A stretch of DNA of 64,000 bases from JABMQB01 sp964408795. Its GTDB lineage: Bacteria > Bacteroidota > Bacteroidia > Bacteroidales > Prolixibacteraceae. The notes beneath the pieces were generated by a model that ran no database searches, was not told where the DNA came from, and saw nothing but the letters and a program-made list of their open reading frames with translations. This document shows, one piece after another, positions 9,027 through 17,696 of the stretch. The first letter of the stretch is position 1; each line of letters opens with the position of its first letter. The translations under genes and the position numbers were made by a program. The stretch is from contig CAYPAW010000085.1 in NCBI GenBank assembly GCA_964408795.1, positions 5,438-69,437 on the forward strand. The letters are read 5' to 3'.

Positions 9027-10493
9027 ATGCCTGAAAAAATATCGTGTTTCGTTGCATGCAGCAAAACGGAAAAAACACAAAAAACCATTCATTCGTTAAT
9101 CCGGCTTTCTTTGGTTGATAAGGTAACTATTCTGGCCATTGAAAACCATGATTTCATCGATGCTGAAACCCTGGTTGTTCCCGATTTTTTGTCTACACAT
9201 ACGATTTCCCTGATTGCCGGAAAGAGCACGTCCGCCTTTACCCTGATGGATCTCAAAGGGAACTCAACGGATTACAATCCGACTTCCCTTGAACGAATGG
9301 TCCAGGTAGCCCTTCAAACAGAGGCAGCGATGGTCTATGCTGGCTACCACGAAATAAAAAACGGGCAGCTGCATGCGCATCCGGTAATTGATTACCAGGA
9401 GGGTAGCTTACGCGACGATTTTGTCTTCGGGCCGGTACAGCTTTTCCGTACCGATGTACTGAGATCCTTTGCTGAAGAATCCTTCCGGTGGGCCGGTTTG
9501 TATGCTCTCCGGCTGCATGCTTCCCGAAGAGGGAAACTGATCCATATTCCGGAACTCCTTTTCACAAGCGAAGAAACCGACCCCCGCCGATCCGAAGACA
9601 AACAATTCGACTATGTCAGCCGCCAGGCCCGAGACAAACAGGCTGAGATGGAAAAAGCCTGTACCTCCCACCTGAAAAAAACCGGAGCTTTCCTGAAGCC
9701 GGATTTTAAAAAGGTGGACCTTTCGGAATCGTCCTTTCCTTTGGAAGCTTCGGTTGTGATCCCGGTTCGCAACCGGATCACAACCATCGATGATGCCATT
9801 CGCTCAGTAGTAAGCCAGAAAACCGGTTTTCCCTTCAACCTGATTGTGGTGGATAATCATTCAACCGACGGAACCACTGATCTGCTGAGAGCCTATGCAC
9901 ATAATGAGAAGCTCATCACGATTTTTCCGGCAAGAAAGGATCTGGGGATTGGAGGATGCTGGAACGAAGCCATCAGCGATCCCCGTTGTGGAAAGTTCGC
10001 TGTACAACTCGACAGCGACGATCTGTATGCTGACGAGCATACCCTGGAGCGAATGGTTGATACATTTTATCAAGAAAAGTGTGCCATGGTGATCGGTTCC
10101 TACCGGATGGTTGATCTGGATCTGAAGGAGTTACCTCCCGGCATTATCCGGCATGAGGAATGGACCCCGGACAATGGTCCCAACAATGCATTGCGCATTA
10201 ACGGACTGGGAGCACCCCGTGCCTTCTATACTCCGATACTGAGAAAAATAAAATTCCCCAATATAAGCTATGGAGAAGACTATGCAGTTGGCCTGACGAT
10301 TTCGCGTACCTGGAAAATTGGCCGGATTTACGATCCCCTCTACCTGTGTCGCCGATGGGAAGACAATACCGATGCGGCGCTTACGATTGAGAAACAGAAC
10401 GAAAACAACCGGTACAAAGACTGGATCCGCAGTGTAGAGTTGACAGCCCGGATCAGAATGAACAGCCGGAAGTCACAACAGGCACCCGAATGA
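9027..10493 (+). CDS. glycosyltransferase with tandem GT-A-like halves (GT2)
   Basis: 488 residues from the ATG at 9027; a TTG four codons upstream is less likely. The C-terminal half, from about residue 235, is a clear family 2 glycosyltransferase: ASVVIPVRNR, LIVVDNHSTDGT and the metal-binding VQLDSDDLYAD, with a late RRWEDNTDAAL. The N-terminal half also has a GT-A-like rhythm (DKVTILAIENH, AAMVYAGYHE) but no clear DxD, so it may be a degenerate copy. There is no membrane segment. Its stop is one base before the DUF4922 gene, so the two are tightly coupled. The acceptor and donor are unknown; context suggests a cell-wall or storage glycan. Confidence 0.85.
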   Translation: MPEKISCFVACSKTEKTQKTIHSLIRLSLVDKVTILAIENHDFIDAETLVVPDFLSTHTISLIAGKSTSAFTLMDLKGNSTDYNPTSLERMVQVALQTEAAMVYAGYHEIKNGQLHAHPVIDYQEGSLRDDFVFGPVQLFRTDVLRSFAEESFRWAGLYALRLHASRRGKLIHIPELLFTSEETDPRRSEDKQFDYVSRQARDKQAEMEKACTSHLKKTGAFLKPDFKKVDLSESSFPLEASVVIPVRNRITTIDDAIRSVVSQKTGFPFNLIVVDNHSTDGTTDLLRAYAHNEKLITIFPARKDLGIGGCWNEAISDPRCGKFAVQLDSDDLYADEHTLERMVDTFYQEKCAMVIGSYRMVDLDLKELPPGIIRHEEWTPDNGPNNALRINGLGAPRAFYTPILRKIKFPNISYGEDYAVGLTISRTWKIGRIYDPLYLCRRWEDNTDAALTIEKQNENNRYKDWIRSVELTARIRMNSRKSQQAPE

Positions 10494-10494
10494 T

Positions 10495-11487
10495 ATGCTT
10501 CAAGAAAAAACAATATCTAGCCATGAATTGAAACGATATGGTTCTGTGGAGAATCCTTCAGAGTCAGCCAAAACCCTGGTGAAACAGCAAACAGATACCT
10601 GGCCCCTGGCACAAAAAAATTACCGGAATCTGGAAACTGTGGAATCCGGAAGTTTTGATTTCGGGACTTTTTCAGTTCTGGTACAGCATAATCCTGGTCG
10701 TATTCGTTCTTCGGCCGCCAGAACCGATGCCCGGACCCTTGCCGAACGGCCCTGCTTTCTGTGCCTCGAAAACCTGCCACCGGAACAGAAGGGTTTGTTC
10801 TTTCTGGAGAAATACCTGATCCTCACCAATCCCTTTCCTGTATTTCCGGTTCACCTGACCCTTTCGGATATCCACCACACTCCTCAACGCATTCAACCCA
10901 GGATTTCTGATCTCCTGGAGGCCGCTAAAAAGCTCCGTGAATTCACGATCTTTTACAATGGCCCCGGATGCGGAGCTTCCGCCCCCAATCATTTCCACTT
11001 CCAGGCGGTTGAAAAAGGATCCCTCCCGGTTGAAAAGGAATGGACCCGGAATTCCGAAAAAATACCCTGGTCAGAAAAAACAATCCTGGGTATCAGCAAA
11101 AACTATTTACGACGGTTCATGGTCATCGAATCAACAGATCCAGAGGAAGTAAAAAAAGGATTTAAACGGATCTATTCAGAACTGGAAAAACACAACCAAA
11201 AACCTGAACCTATGCTGAATATGCTGTGTTCATACAGCAATCATTCCCTGCAGCTTATTATCTTTCCGCGTGAAAAACAACGTCCGTCTCATTTTTTTAG
11301 AAAAGGAAAGGAACGAATAATCATCGGCCCGGCATCGGTTGAAATGGGAGGAGTGATCATTCTCCCACGAAAAGAAGATTTCGATAAAATCACTGAAAAA
11401 GAAATTACCGAAATATATGAAGAAGTAACCTTAGAAGAAAAAAGGTATTCGGATTTAATAAAAACCATAGTGAGCAAAAGCCTTTAG
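10495..11487 (+). CDS. DUF4922 protein, HIT/GalT-like nucleotidyltransferase or phosphorylase fold
   Basis: 330 residues with no signal peptide. A HIT-superfamily signature is visible: PNHFHFQA gives H166-x-H168-x-Q170, the GalT/Ap4A-phosphorylase-like triad, preceded by NPFPVFPVHLTLS (H120). A C-x-x-C pair at C87/C90 (RPCFLC) could hold zinc, as in GalT relatives. Known relatives transfer nucleoside monophosphates or phosphorolyse NDP-sugars or Ap4A. It is co-transcribed with the preceding glycosyltransferase, whose stop lies one base before its ATG, so it may make or recycle that enzyme's nucleotide-sugar. The substrate is an inference. The family recurs in Bacteroidota but I know of no biochemical description. 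Confidence 0.8.
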   Translation: MLQEKTISSHELKRYGSVENPSESAKTLVKQQTDTWPLAQKNYRNLETVESGSFDFGTFSVLVQHNPGRIRSSAARTDARTLAERPCFLCLENLPPEQKGLFFLEKYLILTNPFPVFPVHLTLSDIHHTPQRIQPRISDLLEAAKKLREFTIFYNGPGCGASAPNHFHFQAVEKGSLPVEKEWTRNSEKIPWSEKTILGISKNYLRRFMVIESTDPEEVKKGFKRIYSELEKHNQKPEPMLNMLCSYSNHSLQLIIFPREKQRPSHFFRKGKERIIIGPASVEMGGVIILPRKEDFDKITEKEITEIYEEVTLEEKRYSDLIKTIVSKSL

Positions 11488-11577
11488 ATTTTTTCTTTTT
11501 CCCTACATGAACAACAGGAATCCATAAAAAGGAATATGAAACGAGCATGGTTAATCTTTATACACAAGGTGATGATT

Positions 11578-11599
11578 CATCCCGATAGCTATCGGGATG
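11578..11599. repeat. 22-nt perfect palindrome, REP-like
   Basis: CATCCCGATAGCTATCGGGATG is its own reverse complement. The arms (catcccgat / atcggga) are shared with the hairpin that replaces the anticodon arm of the degenerate tRNA at 8830-8845, so the two may be copies of one interspersed palindromic element. Only these two copies were noticed in the window. Confidence 0.6.
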
Positions 11600-11652
11600 C
11601 GAGTTACATAGGATACCTTTGAAAATAAACAATTGTAATCCTATGAAACGAA

Positions 11653-11707
11653 CATGAACTTTTTTAATCAAAAGTTCGCCAAAGGCAACGATTAAAAGAA
11701 GTTCATG
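11653..11707. repeat. long imperfect inverted repeat
   Basis: Left arm catgaacttttttaatc and right arm gattaaaagaagttcatg pair with one mismatch around an inner region that also has self-complementary bits (ttcgcc/ggcaac). A transcript of it would fold into a strong hairpin upstream of the SpoIID gene. A terminator role is doubtful because no T-run follows. Confidence 0.5.
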
Positions 11708-11780
11708 TGAGAACGAAGCGGTTCCCTACGTTCTCAAATCTAGGATGAAGTTATGGGACGAATGATAAAATTTTAAACGC

Positions 11781-13121
11781 ATGAAAACACAACCAACGAT
11801 TGCCGTAGGAATTATGGCTGCTCCGGAGGTACATTTTTCGCTCTCCGGAGCCTATGAATCTTCAGGAGAGAACATACCGGAAGGATCTTATACGGCTATT
11901 CTCACCGGTCAGCATATAAAGGTAAGAAAGAAAGACAGGGTTTTTCTTTCTGGCAAAGAAATACACATTCTGCCCCGTACTTTTTCCGGATATTTTGAAC
12001 TGAAAGAGGTTACCATAGGCGCAAATTTTCACTGGGAACAGAAGCAAACCCAACAATTCCGGGGAGGTCTTAAACTGATTCGTGAGGGAACCGGGATACG
12101 CTGTATCAATCTGATTGTCCTTGAAGAATACCTGGAGAGTGTCATTTCTTCGGAAATGAGTGCTACCAGTTCTTCCGGACTGTTGAAAGCGCACGCCATT
12201 ATTTCCCGGAGCTGGTTACTCTCTCAGATTCAGCGACCCCGGAAAATGCCTCCTCAGGACTCCGGGTACCCGGCGACCCAATCCAGGAAGGATGAACGGA
12301 TCCGCTGGTATGACCGTGAAGAGCATACCTCGTTTGATGTATGTGCCGACGACCACTGCCAACGTTACCACGGAATCACCCGGATCATCTCGGAGAAAGC
12401 GCGCCAGGCTGTGAAAGATACAGAGGGGGAAGTACTGGTTTCAAAAGGAGAAATTTGCGACGCCCGGTATGCAAAATGTTGCGGTGGCATAACGGAAAAT
12501 TTTGAAAACGTCTGGGAACCGGTACCCCACCCGTACCTCACACACGTGGAGGATGCTCCATCCGGGCATTCCGTTACCCCGGATCTCCGGAATCACAACG
12601 AAGCAGAAAAATGGATCCGATCACGTCCGCAGGCCTTCTGCCATACTACCGATAAGCACATATTATCTCAGGTACTTCCAGATTTCGACCAGGCTACCAC
12701 CGATTTCTACCGGTGGAAAGTAACCTATACCCAGAAACAACTTGCTGCATTGATCCGGAAACGCTCCGGAATAGATTTCGGGGAAATCATTAAACTGGAA
12801 CCCGTCGAACGGGGCTATTCAGCCAGACTAATCAAACTGAGAATCATCGGATCAAAAAAAACAATGACCGTGGGAAAAGAACTGGAAATACGAAAATGGC
12901 TGTCGGAATCGCACCTTTACAGTTCAGCCTTTGTGGTAGATCATGAGGAGATCAAAAATGGGATCCCGCAGAGATTCATCCTAAACGGAGCCGGATGGGG
13001 CCACGGGGTTGGGCTCTGCCAGATAGGAGCCGCTGTAATGGGAGAAAAAGGCTATTCATACAGGCAGATCCTTCAACATTATTTTAAGGGAGCAATCATT
13101 GAAAAACGGTATTCCATATAA
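11781..13121 (+). CDS. SpoIID/LytB domain protein without signal peptide
   Basis: 446 residues. The SpoIID catalytic segment is present: SVISSEMSAT (E125 at the place of the lytic-transglycosylase glutamate) followed by LLKAHAIISRSWLL, and later the LNGAGWGHGVGLCQIGAA motif. Several cysteines (CADDHCQ, KCCGG) may bind metal. SpoIID enzymes cleave stem-peptide-free glycan strands. The N-terminus MKTQPTIAVGIMAAPE has no signal sequence, and an in-frame TAA stands 15 bases before the ATG, so no longer form exists. It lies 14 bases before the GH9 gene and close to an AmpG-like importer, which makes a cytoplasmic role on imported wall fragments thinkable. Confidence 0.88.
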   Translation: MKTQPTIAVGIMAAPEVHFSLSGAYESSGENIPEGSYTAILTGQHIKVRKKDRVFLSGKEIHILPRTFSGYFELKEVTIGANFHWEQKQTQQFRGGLKLIREGTGIRCINLIVLEEYLESVISSEMSATSSSGLLKAHAIISRSWLLSQIQRPRKMPPQDSGYPATQSRKDERIRWYDREEHTSFDVCADDHCQRYHGITRIISEKARQAVKDTEGEVLVSKGEICDARYAKCCGGITENFENVWEPVPHPYLTHVEDAPSGHSVTPDLRNHNEAEKWIRSRPQAFCHTTDKHILSQVLPDFDQATTDFYRWKVTYTQKQLAALIRKRSGIDFGEIIKLEPVERGYSARLIKLRIIGSKKTMTVGKELEIRKWLSESHLYSSAFVVDHEEIKNGIPQRFILNGAGWGHGVGLCQIGAAVMGEKGYSYRQILQHYFKGAIIEKRYSI

Positions 13122-13135
13122 AAAAAGAAAACCCA

Positions 13136-15067
13136 ATGAAAGGTTGGAAAGATCCACAGACAAAAAAAAGATCCGTTGTGCGTTCAATCCTTTTGCGTGT
13201 TTATTTCCATAAGAATCAGGGATTGCCCGGAATACAAAAAAAACGGAAACTGAAGAATCTATTCAGGGGATCTATATCGTTCTGTTTTTTTCTTCTTCCC
13301 TTCCTTCTTCTATCGCAACCGGCAAGTTGGATACGCACTAACCAGCTGGGTTATCTTCCCCATTCGGTTAAGGTAGCTGTTTTCATTTCCCTGGAGGAGG
13401 AACAACCGGAAACCTTTGTCCTCATGGATAAAGAGACAGGGAATGAAGTATTTCAGGGAACACCGAAGCCGGCCCGGGCTTCGGCATGGGGAATGAAGTC
13501 GGCAAGCCGTCTGGATTTCAGTAAATTTGAGCAATCCGGAACGTACTACCTGAAAGCAGGCAGTACGACTTCACTGGAAATAGACATCCATACCGATGTT
13601 TATTCCGGCACAGCCGATTTTCTTTTGAACTATATGCGTCAGCAACGTTGCCGGTTCAATCCCTATTTAAACGATTCCTGTCATCTTCATGATGGGATCA
13701 TTGTGGATCATCCCACCCGCAGCGGAATGTTTATTGACGTCACCGGAGGATGGCACGATGCTACCGATTACCTGCAATACACGACCACTTCAGCCAACGC
13801 CCTGTACCAAATGATGTTTGCTTACCGGAGATACCCGGAAGCCTGGGGAGATGCTTTCCAGGCTAACGGATTGCCGGGAAAAAACGGAATCCGGGATATC
13901 CTGGATGAGATCATGTGGGGTCTGGAATGGCTGCTGAAGATGAATCCTTCGTACGGAGAAATGTACAACCAGATTGCGGACGACCGGGACCACATAGGAT
14001 TCCGGCTTCCCACCCTTGATACGGCTGATTACGGATTGGGAAATTACCGACCGGTCTATTTTGTTACCGGAAACCCTCAGGGACTGGCTGATTTCAAAAA
14101 CCAATCCACCGGGGTTTCTTCCATTGCAGGAAAATTTGCCTCCTGCTTTGCCTCTGCTGCCATTTTGGTAAGCGATTCCGACCCCGGATTATCATCGCTC
14201 CTGCAAAAAAAAGCTACGGAAGCCTACCAATTCGGGAAAACCAAACCCGGGTATAGCCAAACCGCCTGCAACGTATCGCCCTATTTTTATGAAGAGGAAA
14301 ACTATGCCGATGATATGGAACTGGCAGCCAGCCAACTCTTTCAACTGACAGGCAAAAAGAGATACCTGAAAGAAGCCATCCGCTGGAGCAAACAGGAACC
14401 TGTAACCCCCTGGATGAAAGAAGGAAAAGCCAGGCATTACCAGTATTACCCGTTTGTAAATCTCGGGCATTATCTCCTGGCACAACACACTTCCGAAAAA
14501 GTGCAGAAAAGGGGAATGTCGTATTACCGTCGCGGCTTACAAAGCATTCTGGAAAGAGGGAAGGAAGATCCCTTTCTGAATGGAGTGCCCTTTATCTGGT
14601 GTTCCAATAATTTGGTTGTGGCCACCCTTACGCAGGCTCGTCTGTATGCTGAGCTTACGGGAAACGATGAATTTGTGGAGATGGAAGCCTCAATGCGCGA
14701 TTGGTTGTTTGGGTGCAATCCCTGGGGGACATCCATGATCTGCGGACTCCCCGGAGTAAAGGATTCGCCCATGAAACCCCATTCTTCGTACACGGTTCTG
14801 TTGGGAGAAACAACCTACGGAGGCCTGGTGGATGGACCGGTTTACGACAGCATCTTTCAAAGCCATATCGGCATCACCCTCACCGGCACCGACCCCTATG
14901 CTCCCTTCCAGCAGGGAAAAGCAGTATACCACGACGACGTGGGCGACTATACATCCAACGAACCAACCATGGATGGTACAGCCAGTCTTTGTTTTTATCT
15001 GGCCTCACTTGAAAGCAATGGAAAAAAACAAAAAGAAAAAACAAATAAAACCCATGCAGAAGATTAA
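13136..15067 (+). CDS. glycoside hydrolase family 9 with N-terminal Ig-like domain
   Basis: 643 residues. A long basic leader precedes a hydrophobic signal (residues about 46-60, SISFCFFLLPFLLLS), so the true start may be later than the ATG at 13136. Residues about 62-155 form the CelD_N immunoglobulin-like domain (IRTNQLGYLPHSVKVAVF). The GH9 alpha/alpha barrel follows, with the catalytic aspartates in GGWHDATDY (D208, D211), the GCNPWGTSMICG segment, and the C-terminal acid E609 in TSNEPTMDG. GH9 enzymes cut beta-1,4 glucans and related beta-linked glycans by inversion. It is secreted and sits between SpoIID and an AmpG-like permease, so the real target may be a wall-type glycan rather than cellulose; that is inference. 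Confidence 0.9.
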   Translation: MKGWKDPQTKKRSVVRSILLRVYFHKNQGLPGIQKKRKLKNLFRGSISFCFFLLPFLLLSQPASWIRTNQLGYLPHSVKVAVFISLEEEQPETFVLMDKETGNEVFQGTPKPARASAWGMKSASRLDFSKFEQSGTYYLKAGSTTSLEIDIHTDVYSGTADFLLNYMRQQRCRFNPYLNDSCHLHDGIIVDHPTRSGMFIDVTGGWHDATDYLQYTTTSANALYQMMFAYRRYPEAWGDAFQANGLPGKNGIRDILDEIMWGLEWLLKMNPSYGEMYNQIADDRDHIGFRLPTLDTADYGLGNYRPVYFVTGNPQGLADFKNQSTGVSSIAGKFASCFASAAILVSDSDPGLSSLLQKKATEAYQFGKTKPGYSQTACNVSPYFYEEENYADDMELAASQLFQLTGKKRYLKEAIRWSKQEPVTPWMKEGKARHYQYYPFVNLGHYLLAQHTSEKVQKRGMSYYRRGLQSILERGKEDPFLNGVPFIWCSNNLVVATLTQARLYAELTGNDEFVEMEASMRDWLFGCNPWGTSMICGLPGVKDSPMKPHSSYTVLLGETTYGGLVDGPVYDSIFQSHIGITLTGTDPYAPFQQGKAVYHDDVGDYTSNEPTMDGTASLCFYLASLESNGKKQKEKTNKTHAED

Positions 15068-15077
15068 AACTGAAAGA

Positions 15078-16358
15078 ATGAGAAACAAAGCAACCACCCG
15101 GAATCCATGGGCATGGATTCCCACGCTCTATTTTGCAGAAGGATTGCCTTATGTTGTTGTCATGACGGTTTCGGTCATTATGTACAAACGGCTGGACATT
15201 TCGAACACCGACATTGCCTTATACACCAGTTGGCTTTACCTTCCCTGGGTTATCAAGCCCCTGTGGAGCCCGGTGGTGGATATACTGCGCACCAAACGTT
15301 TTTGGATTGTCATCATGCAACTGGCTGTGGGGTCCTCCCTGGCCGGCGTAGCCTTCACCCTTCCTGGGGGTCGTTTTTTTCAATACACCCTGGCTTTTTT
15401 CTGGTTGCTGGCTTTCAGTTCAGCCACTCATGATATTGCAGCCGACGGATTCTACATGCTGGGATTATCCAAACACCACCAGGCTTTCTTTGTAGGCATC
15501 CGAAATACATTTTACCGGATCGCCATGCTTACCGGCCAGGGACTTATTGTCATCCTCGCCGGCCAAATGGAAACAATAACCGGAAACATTCAACTCGCCT
15601 GGAGTATTACTTTTTTTGTCCTGGGTGGATTGTTTATTCTGTTTTTTATCTGGCATTCCTTGATTCTTCCCCATCCATCTGACGATATAAAAAGATCGGC
15701 CGGTTCAGTTAAAAAAGTCTTCCGGGATTTTATGGCCACCTTTGTTTCTTTTTTCAGGAAAGATGGGATTGTTCTATCCCTGGTCTTCATTCTTATCTTT
15801 CGGTTTGGTGAAGCTCAACTGGTCAAACTGGCTCCTCCTTTTTTACTGGATCCGATCGAGGAAGGAGGCCTGGGATTATCCACCAGCATGTATGGATTTG
15901 CCTATGGAACCTGTGGACCGATAGCGCTTACCCTGGGAGGGATCCTTGGGGGTATTGTCATCTCCCGCAGCGGATTAAAAAAATGGATGTTCCCCATGGT
16001 TTTTGCCATGAACCTTCCCAACCTGGTTTATGTATTTTTATCGTACGTACAACCGCACAGTATAGGAATCATTGCAGCATCGGTCGTTGTGGAGCAATTC
16101 GGATACGGTTTTGGATTTACTGCCTTTATGCTTTACCTGATTTACATCTCGGAAGGAGAACACAAAACGGCCCATTATGCCCTTTGTACCGGTTTTATGG
16201 CCCTGGGAATGATGCTGCCCGGGATGGTGAGCGGATGGATCCAGGAGCATATCGGGTATGCTCATTTCTTTATATGGGTTATGATCAGCACTATACCCGG
16301 ATTTATCGTGATCAACTACCTGAAATACGATCCCAAGTTCGGGACCAGGGAAAGCTAA
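15078..16358 (+). CDS. AmpG-like MFS permease
   Basis: About 426 residues from the ATG at 15078; an ATG at 15054 would overlap the GH9 stop. The frame running back to 14832 is an artefact inside GH9. It is a 12-helix major facilitator. The start NPWAWIPTLYFAEGLPYVVVMTVS and the motif LYTSWLYLPWVIKPLWSPVVD match the AmpG/SLC33-like group, which imports anhydromuropeptides or muropeptide sugars across the inner membrane. It is the last gene of the plus-strand run and sits near MurQ and a sugar kinase, which supports a role in wall salvage. The substrate is inferred from family and context. Confidence 0.87.
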   Translation: MRNKATTRNPWAWIPTLYFAEGLPYVVVMTVSVIMYKRLDISNTDIALYTSWLYLPWVIKPLWSPVVDILRTKRFWIVIMQLAVGSSLAGVAFTLPGGRFFQYTLAFFWLLAFSSATHDIAADGFYMLGLSKHHQAFFVGIRNTFYRIAMLTGQGLIVILAGQMETITGNIQLAWSITFFVLGGLFILFFIWHSLILPHPSDDIKRSAGSVKKVFRDFMATFVSFFRKDGIVLSLVFILIFRFGEAQLVKLAPPFLLDPIEEGGLGLSTSMYGFAYGTCGPIALTLGGILGGIVISRSGLKKWMFPMVFAMNLPNLVYVFLSYVQPHSIGIIAASVVVEQFGYGFGFTAFMLYLIYISEGEHKTAHYALCTGFMALGMMLPGMVSGWIQEHIGYAHFFIWVMISTIPGFIVINYLKYDPKFGTRES

Positions 16359-16417
16359 CTGTTAACACCCTATGAGAATGAAGGCCTCAAACAACCTGTT
16401 ACTCCGGCATACTTTTG

Positions 16418-16858
16418 TCAGGGACCCGGAGCAAGCAACGAAAAAGGGTACCAGGGCAGATTCCGTAAAACCGCAAAAAGAATAACCAGGATGAAGATCC
16501 AGATCGGAGTCCATTTGTAGTACAGGAAATTGGAATAGGCAACTCCAAATCTCCGGTTCACAAACGGAAGAAGGACTCCATAAAGCACTACAACCAACCC
16601 CGGAAGAAAGAGCAGATTATGGCTGATGACTCCCGGGATATCCAAATGCAGAAGGCTGTGTATGGCTCGTTGAGAACCGCATCCGGGACAATAATACCCC
16701 GTTACGGAATGAAAAAAGCACTTCGGAAAAATTCGCTGTTCCTCAGGATCCAAAAAAAAGAAAAGCACAGCAAGGCCTGCTACAACGATGTACAATCCGA
16801 TTTTAAACCAAACTGGCAGATTACCAGTTGAGTGCATCCGTCCAAAATCCAACTGCAA
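16418..16858 (-). CDS. DUF2752 membrane protein
   Basis: Up to 146 residues; the start may be the ATG at 16858 or at 16837. The signature GYYCPGCGSQRAIHSLLHLD is diagnostic of DUF2752. Three hydrophobic helices are visible (residues about 17-37, 80-100, 120-140). The function of the family is unknown; its conserved C-P-x-C-G motif suggests metal or thiol chemistry at the inner membrane. It overlaps the 3' end of the CD225 gene upstream on the same strand, so they are translationally coupled. Confidence 0.88.
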   Translation of the reverse strand: MQLDFGRMHSTGNLPVWFKIGLYIVVAGLAVLFFFLDPEEQRIFPKCFFHSVTGYYCPGCGSQRAIHSLLHLDIPGVISHNLLFLPGLVVVLYGVLLPFVNRRFGVAYSNFLYYKWTPIWIFILVILFAVLRNLPWYPFSLLAPGP

Positions 16859-17111
16859 CGCCTAAAAGAATCAGTAAAAGGTAAATAACATAGATAGCAA
16901 CCGCTACTCCAAAGGAAACCCATGCCCATATTTTTGCATTCCTGCTGGCATGCCGAGCGCCTTCATAATCTTCAGACTGCCACTTTGTATTTACCTGAGC
17001 GGCAAATACAATGGATACAATGCCAAAAGGAAGACAGCAGAAGATTGTGGTTAAAATAGCCCATACCAAATAATTGGGAGGGGGAACCTGTGGTTTGTCA
17101 ATCCGTTCCAT
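16821..17111 (-). CDS. CD225/dispanin-family membrane protein
   Basis: 96 residues from the ATG at 17111; an ATG ten codons upstream seems less likely. A proline-rich head (KPQVPPPNYLVWAI) leads into two membrane helices with the CD225 core CCLPFGIVSIVFAAQV and the intervening W-x-x-x-D-Y-x-x-A-x-x-x-S-x-x-A-K-x-W pattern. This family includes eukaryotic IFITM proteins and many small bacterial membrane proteins of unknown role. It overlaps the DUF2752 gene that follows and lies about 120 bases after yqeY, at the tail of the dcw cluster. Confidence 0.87.
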   Translation of the reverse strand: MERIDKPQVPPPNYLVWAILTTIFCCLPFGIVSIVFAAQVNTKWQSEDYEGARHASRNAKIWAWVSFGVAVAIYVIYLLLILLGVAVGFWTDALNW

Positions 17112-17229
17112 AATCCGTTGATTTCGTTTTTTCCTTACCAAAATACGACATATTTACGAATAGCGGAACAAAAAGTAAACATTTTTCTACTGCCGGATGC
17201 CCGGGAATTTTTCTTCTCCATGGCCAGAG

Positions 17230-17679
17230 CTACTGAAGCATGGATTTTACTTTGGCCGCGATGTCTTTGTTGTCGGCTTTTCCGGCCAGTTCCCTGGAGG
17301 CCATTCCCATCACTTTCCCCATATCTTTCATGGAGGAAGAAGCGGTTTTTATGATAATGGATTTAACGGCAGCTGTAAGCTCTTCATCGGTGAGTTGTGC
17401 AGGCAGATATTCTTCAAAGACTCTGACCTGGGCCATTTCCTGGTCGTACAGATCGGTACGTCCCTGCTGTTTGTACAGCACTGCGGAGTCCCGGCCCTGT
17501 TTGGCCAGTTTTTGAATAATCTTCAAAGCCTCCGGATCTGTGAGTTCCGAGCCCGCCCCTTTGGCTGTACGCGCTTCGATCATCTCTTTTTTAATACTCC
17601 TCAAAGCCTCCAGTTTCTCCTTTTCACGGGCTTTCATGGAAGCTTTAATATCGTCATTAATGCGATCAGATAAACTCAT
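17230..17679 (-). CDS. yqeY: GatB/YqeY domain protein
   Basis: 149 residues: MSLSDRINDDIKASMKAREKEKLEALRSIKKEM and a C-terminal helical part (GKVMGMASRELAGKADNKDIAAKVKSML broken across the YqeY helix bundle). YqeY resembles the tail domain of the GatB amidotransferase subunit and probably binds tRNA. It starts 17 bases after the downstream ftsZ and is the last gene of the dcw run; YqeY beside ftsZ is a familiar arrangement in Bacteroidota. Confidence 0.92.
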   Translation of the reverse strand: MSLSDRINDDIKASMKAREKEKLEALRSIKKEMIEARTAKGAGSELTDPEALKIIQKLAKQGRDSAVLYKQQGRTDLYDQEMAQVRVFEEYLPAQLTDEELTAAVKSIIIKTASSSMKDMGKVMGMASRELAGKADNKDIAAKVKSMLQ

Positions 17680-17696
17680 AATGCGTAATTTTGAAA

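Larger units (their letters stand above)
11488..11780. other. intergenic region packed with inverted repeats
   Basis: These 293 bases separate the DUF4922 and SpoIID genes, which otherwise belong to a tight run. They contain a 22-nt perfect palindrome (11578-11599), an inverted pair cataggat / atcctatg near 11608 and 11638, a long imperfect hairpin at 11653-11707 (catgaactt...aagttcatg arms with one mismatch) and another hairpin at 11708-11736 (tgagaacg / cgttctca). The phrase ATGAAACGARCATG occurs twice, near 11536 and 11644. No gene is evident. It may be a structured RNA or a small non-coding repeat element. Confidence 0.55.

Noticed and set aside
14832..15077. N-terminal extension of the permease back to 14832
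   Set aside because: It runs inside the GH9 coding sequence in another frame and encodes low-complexity residues; the conserved AmpG start is at 15078 or 15054.
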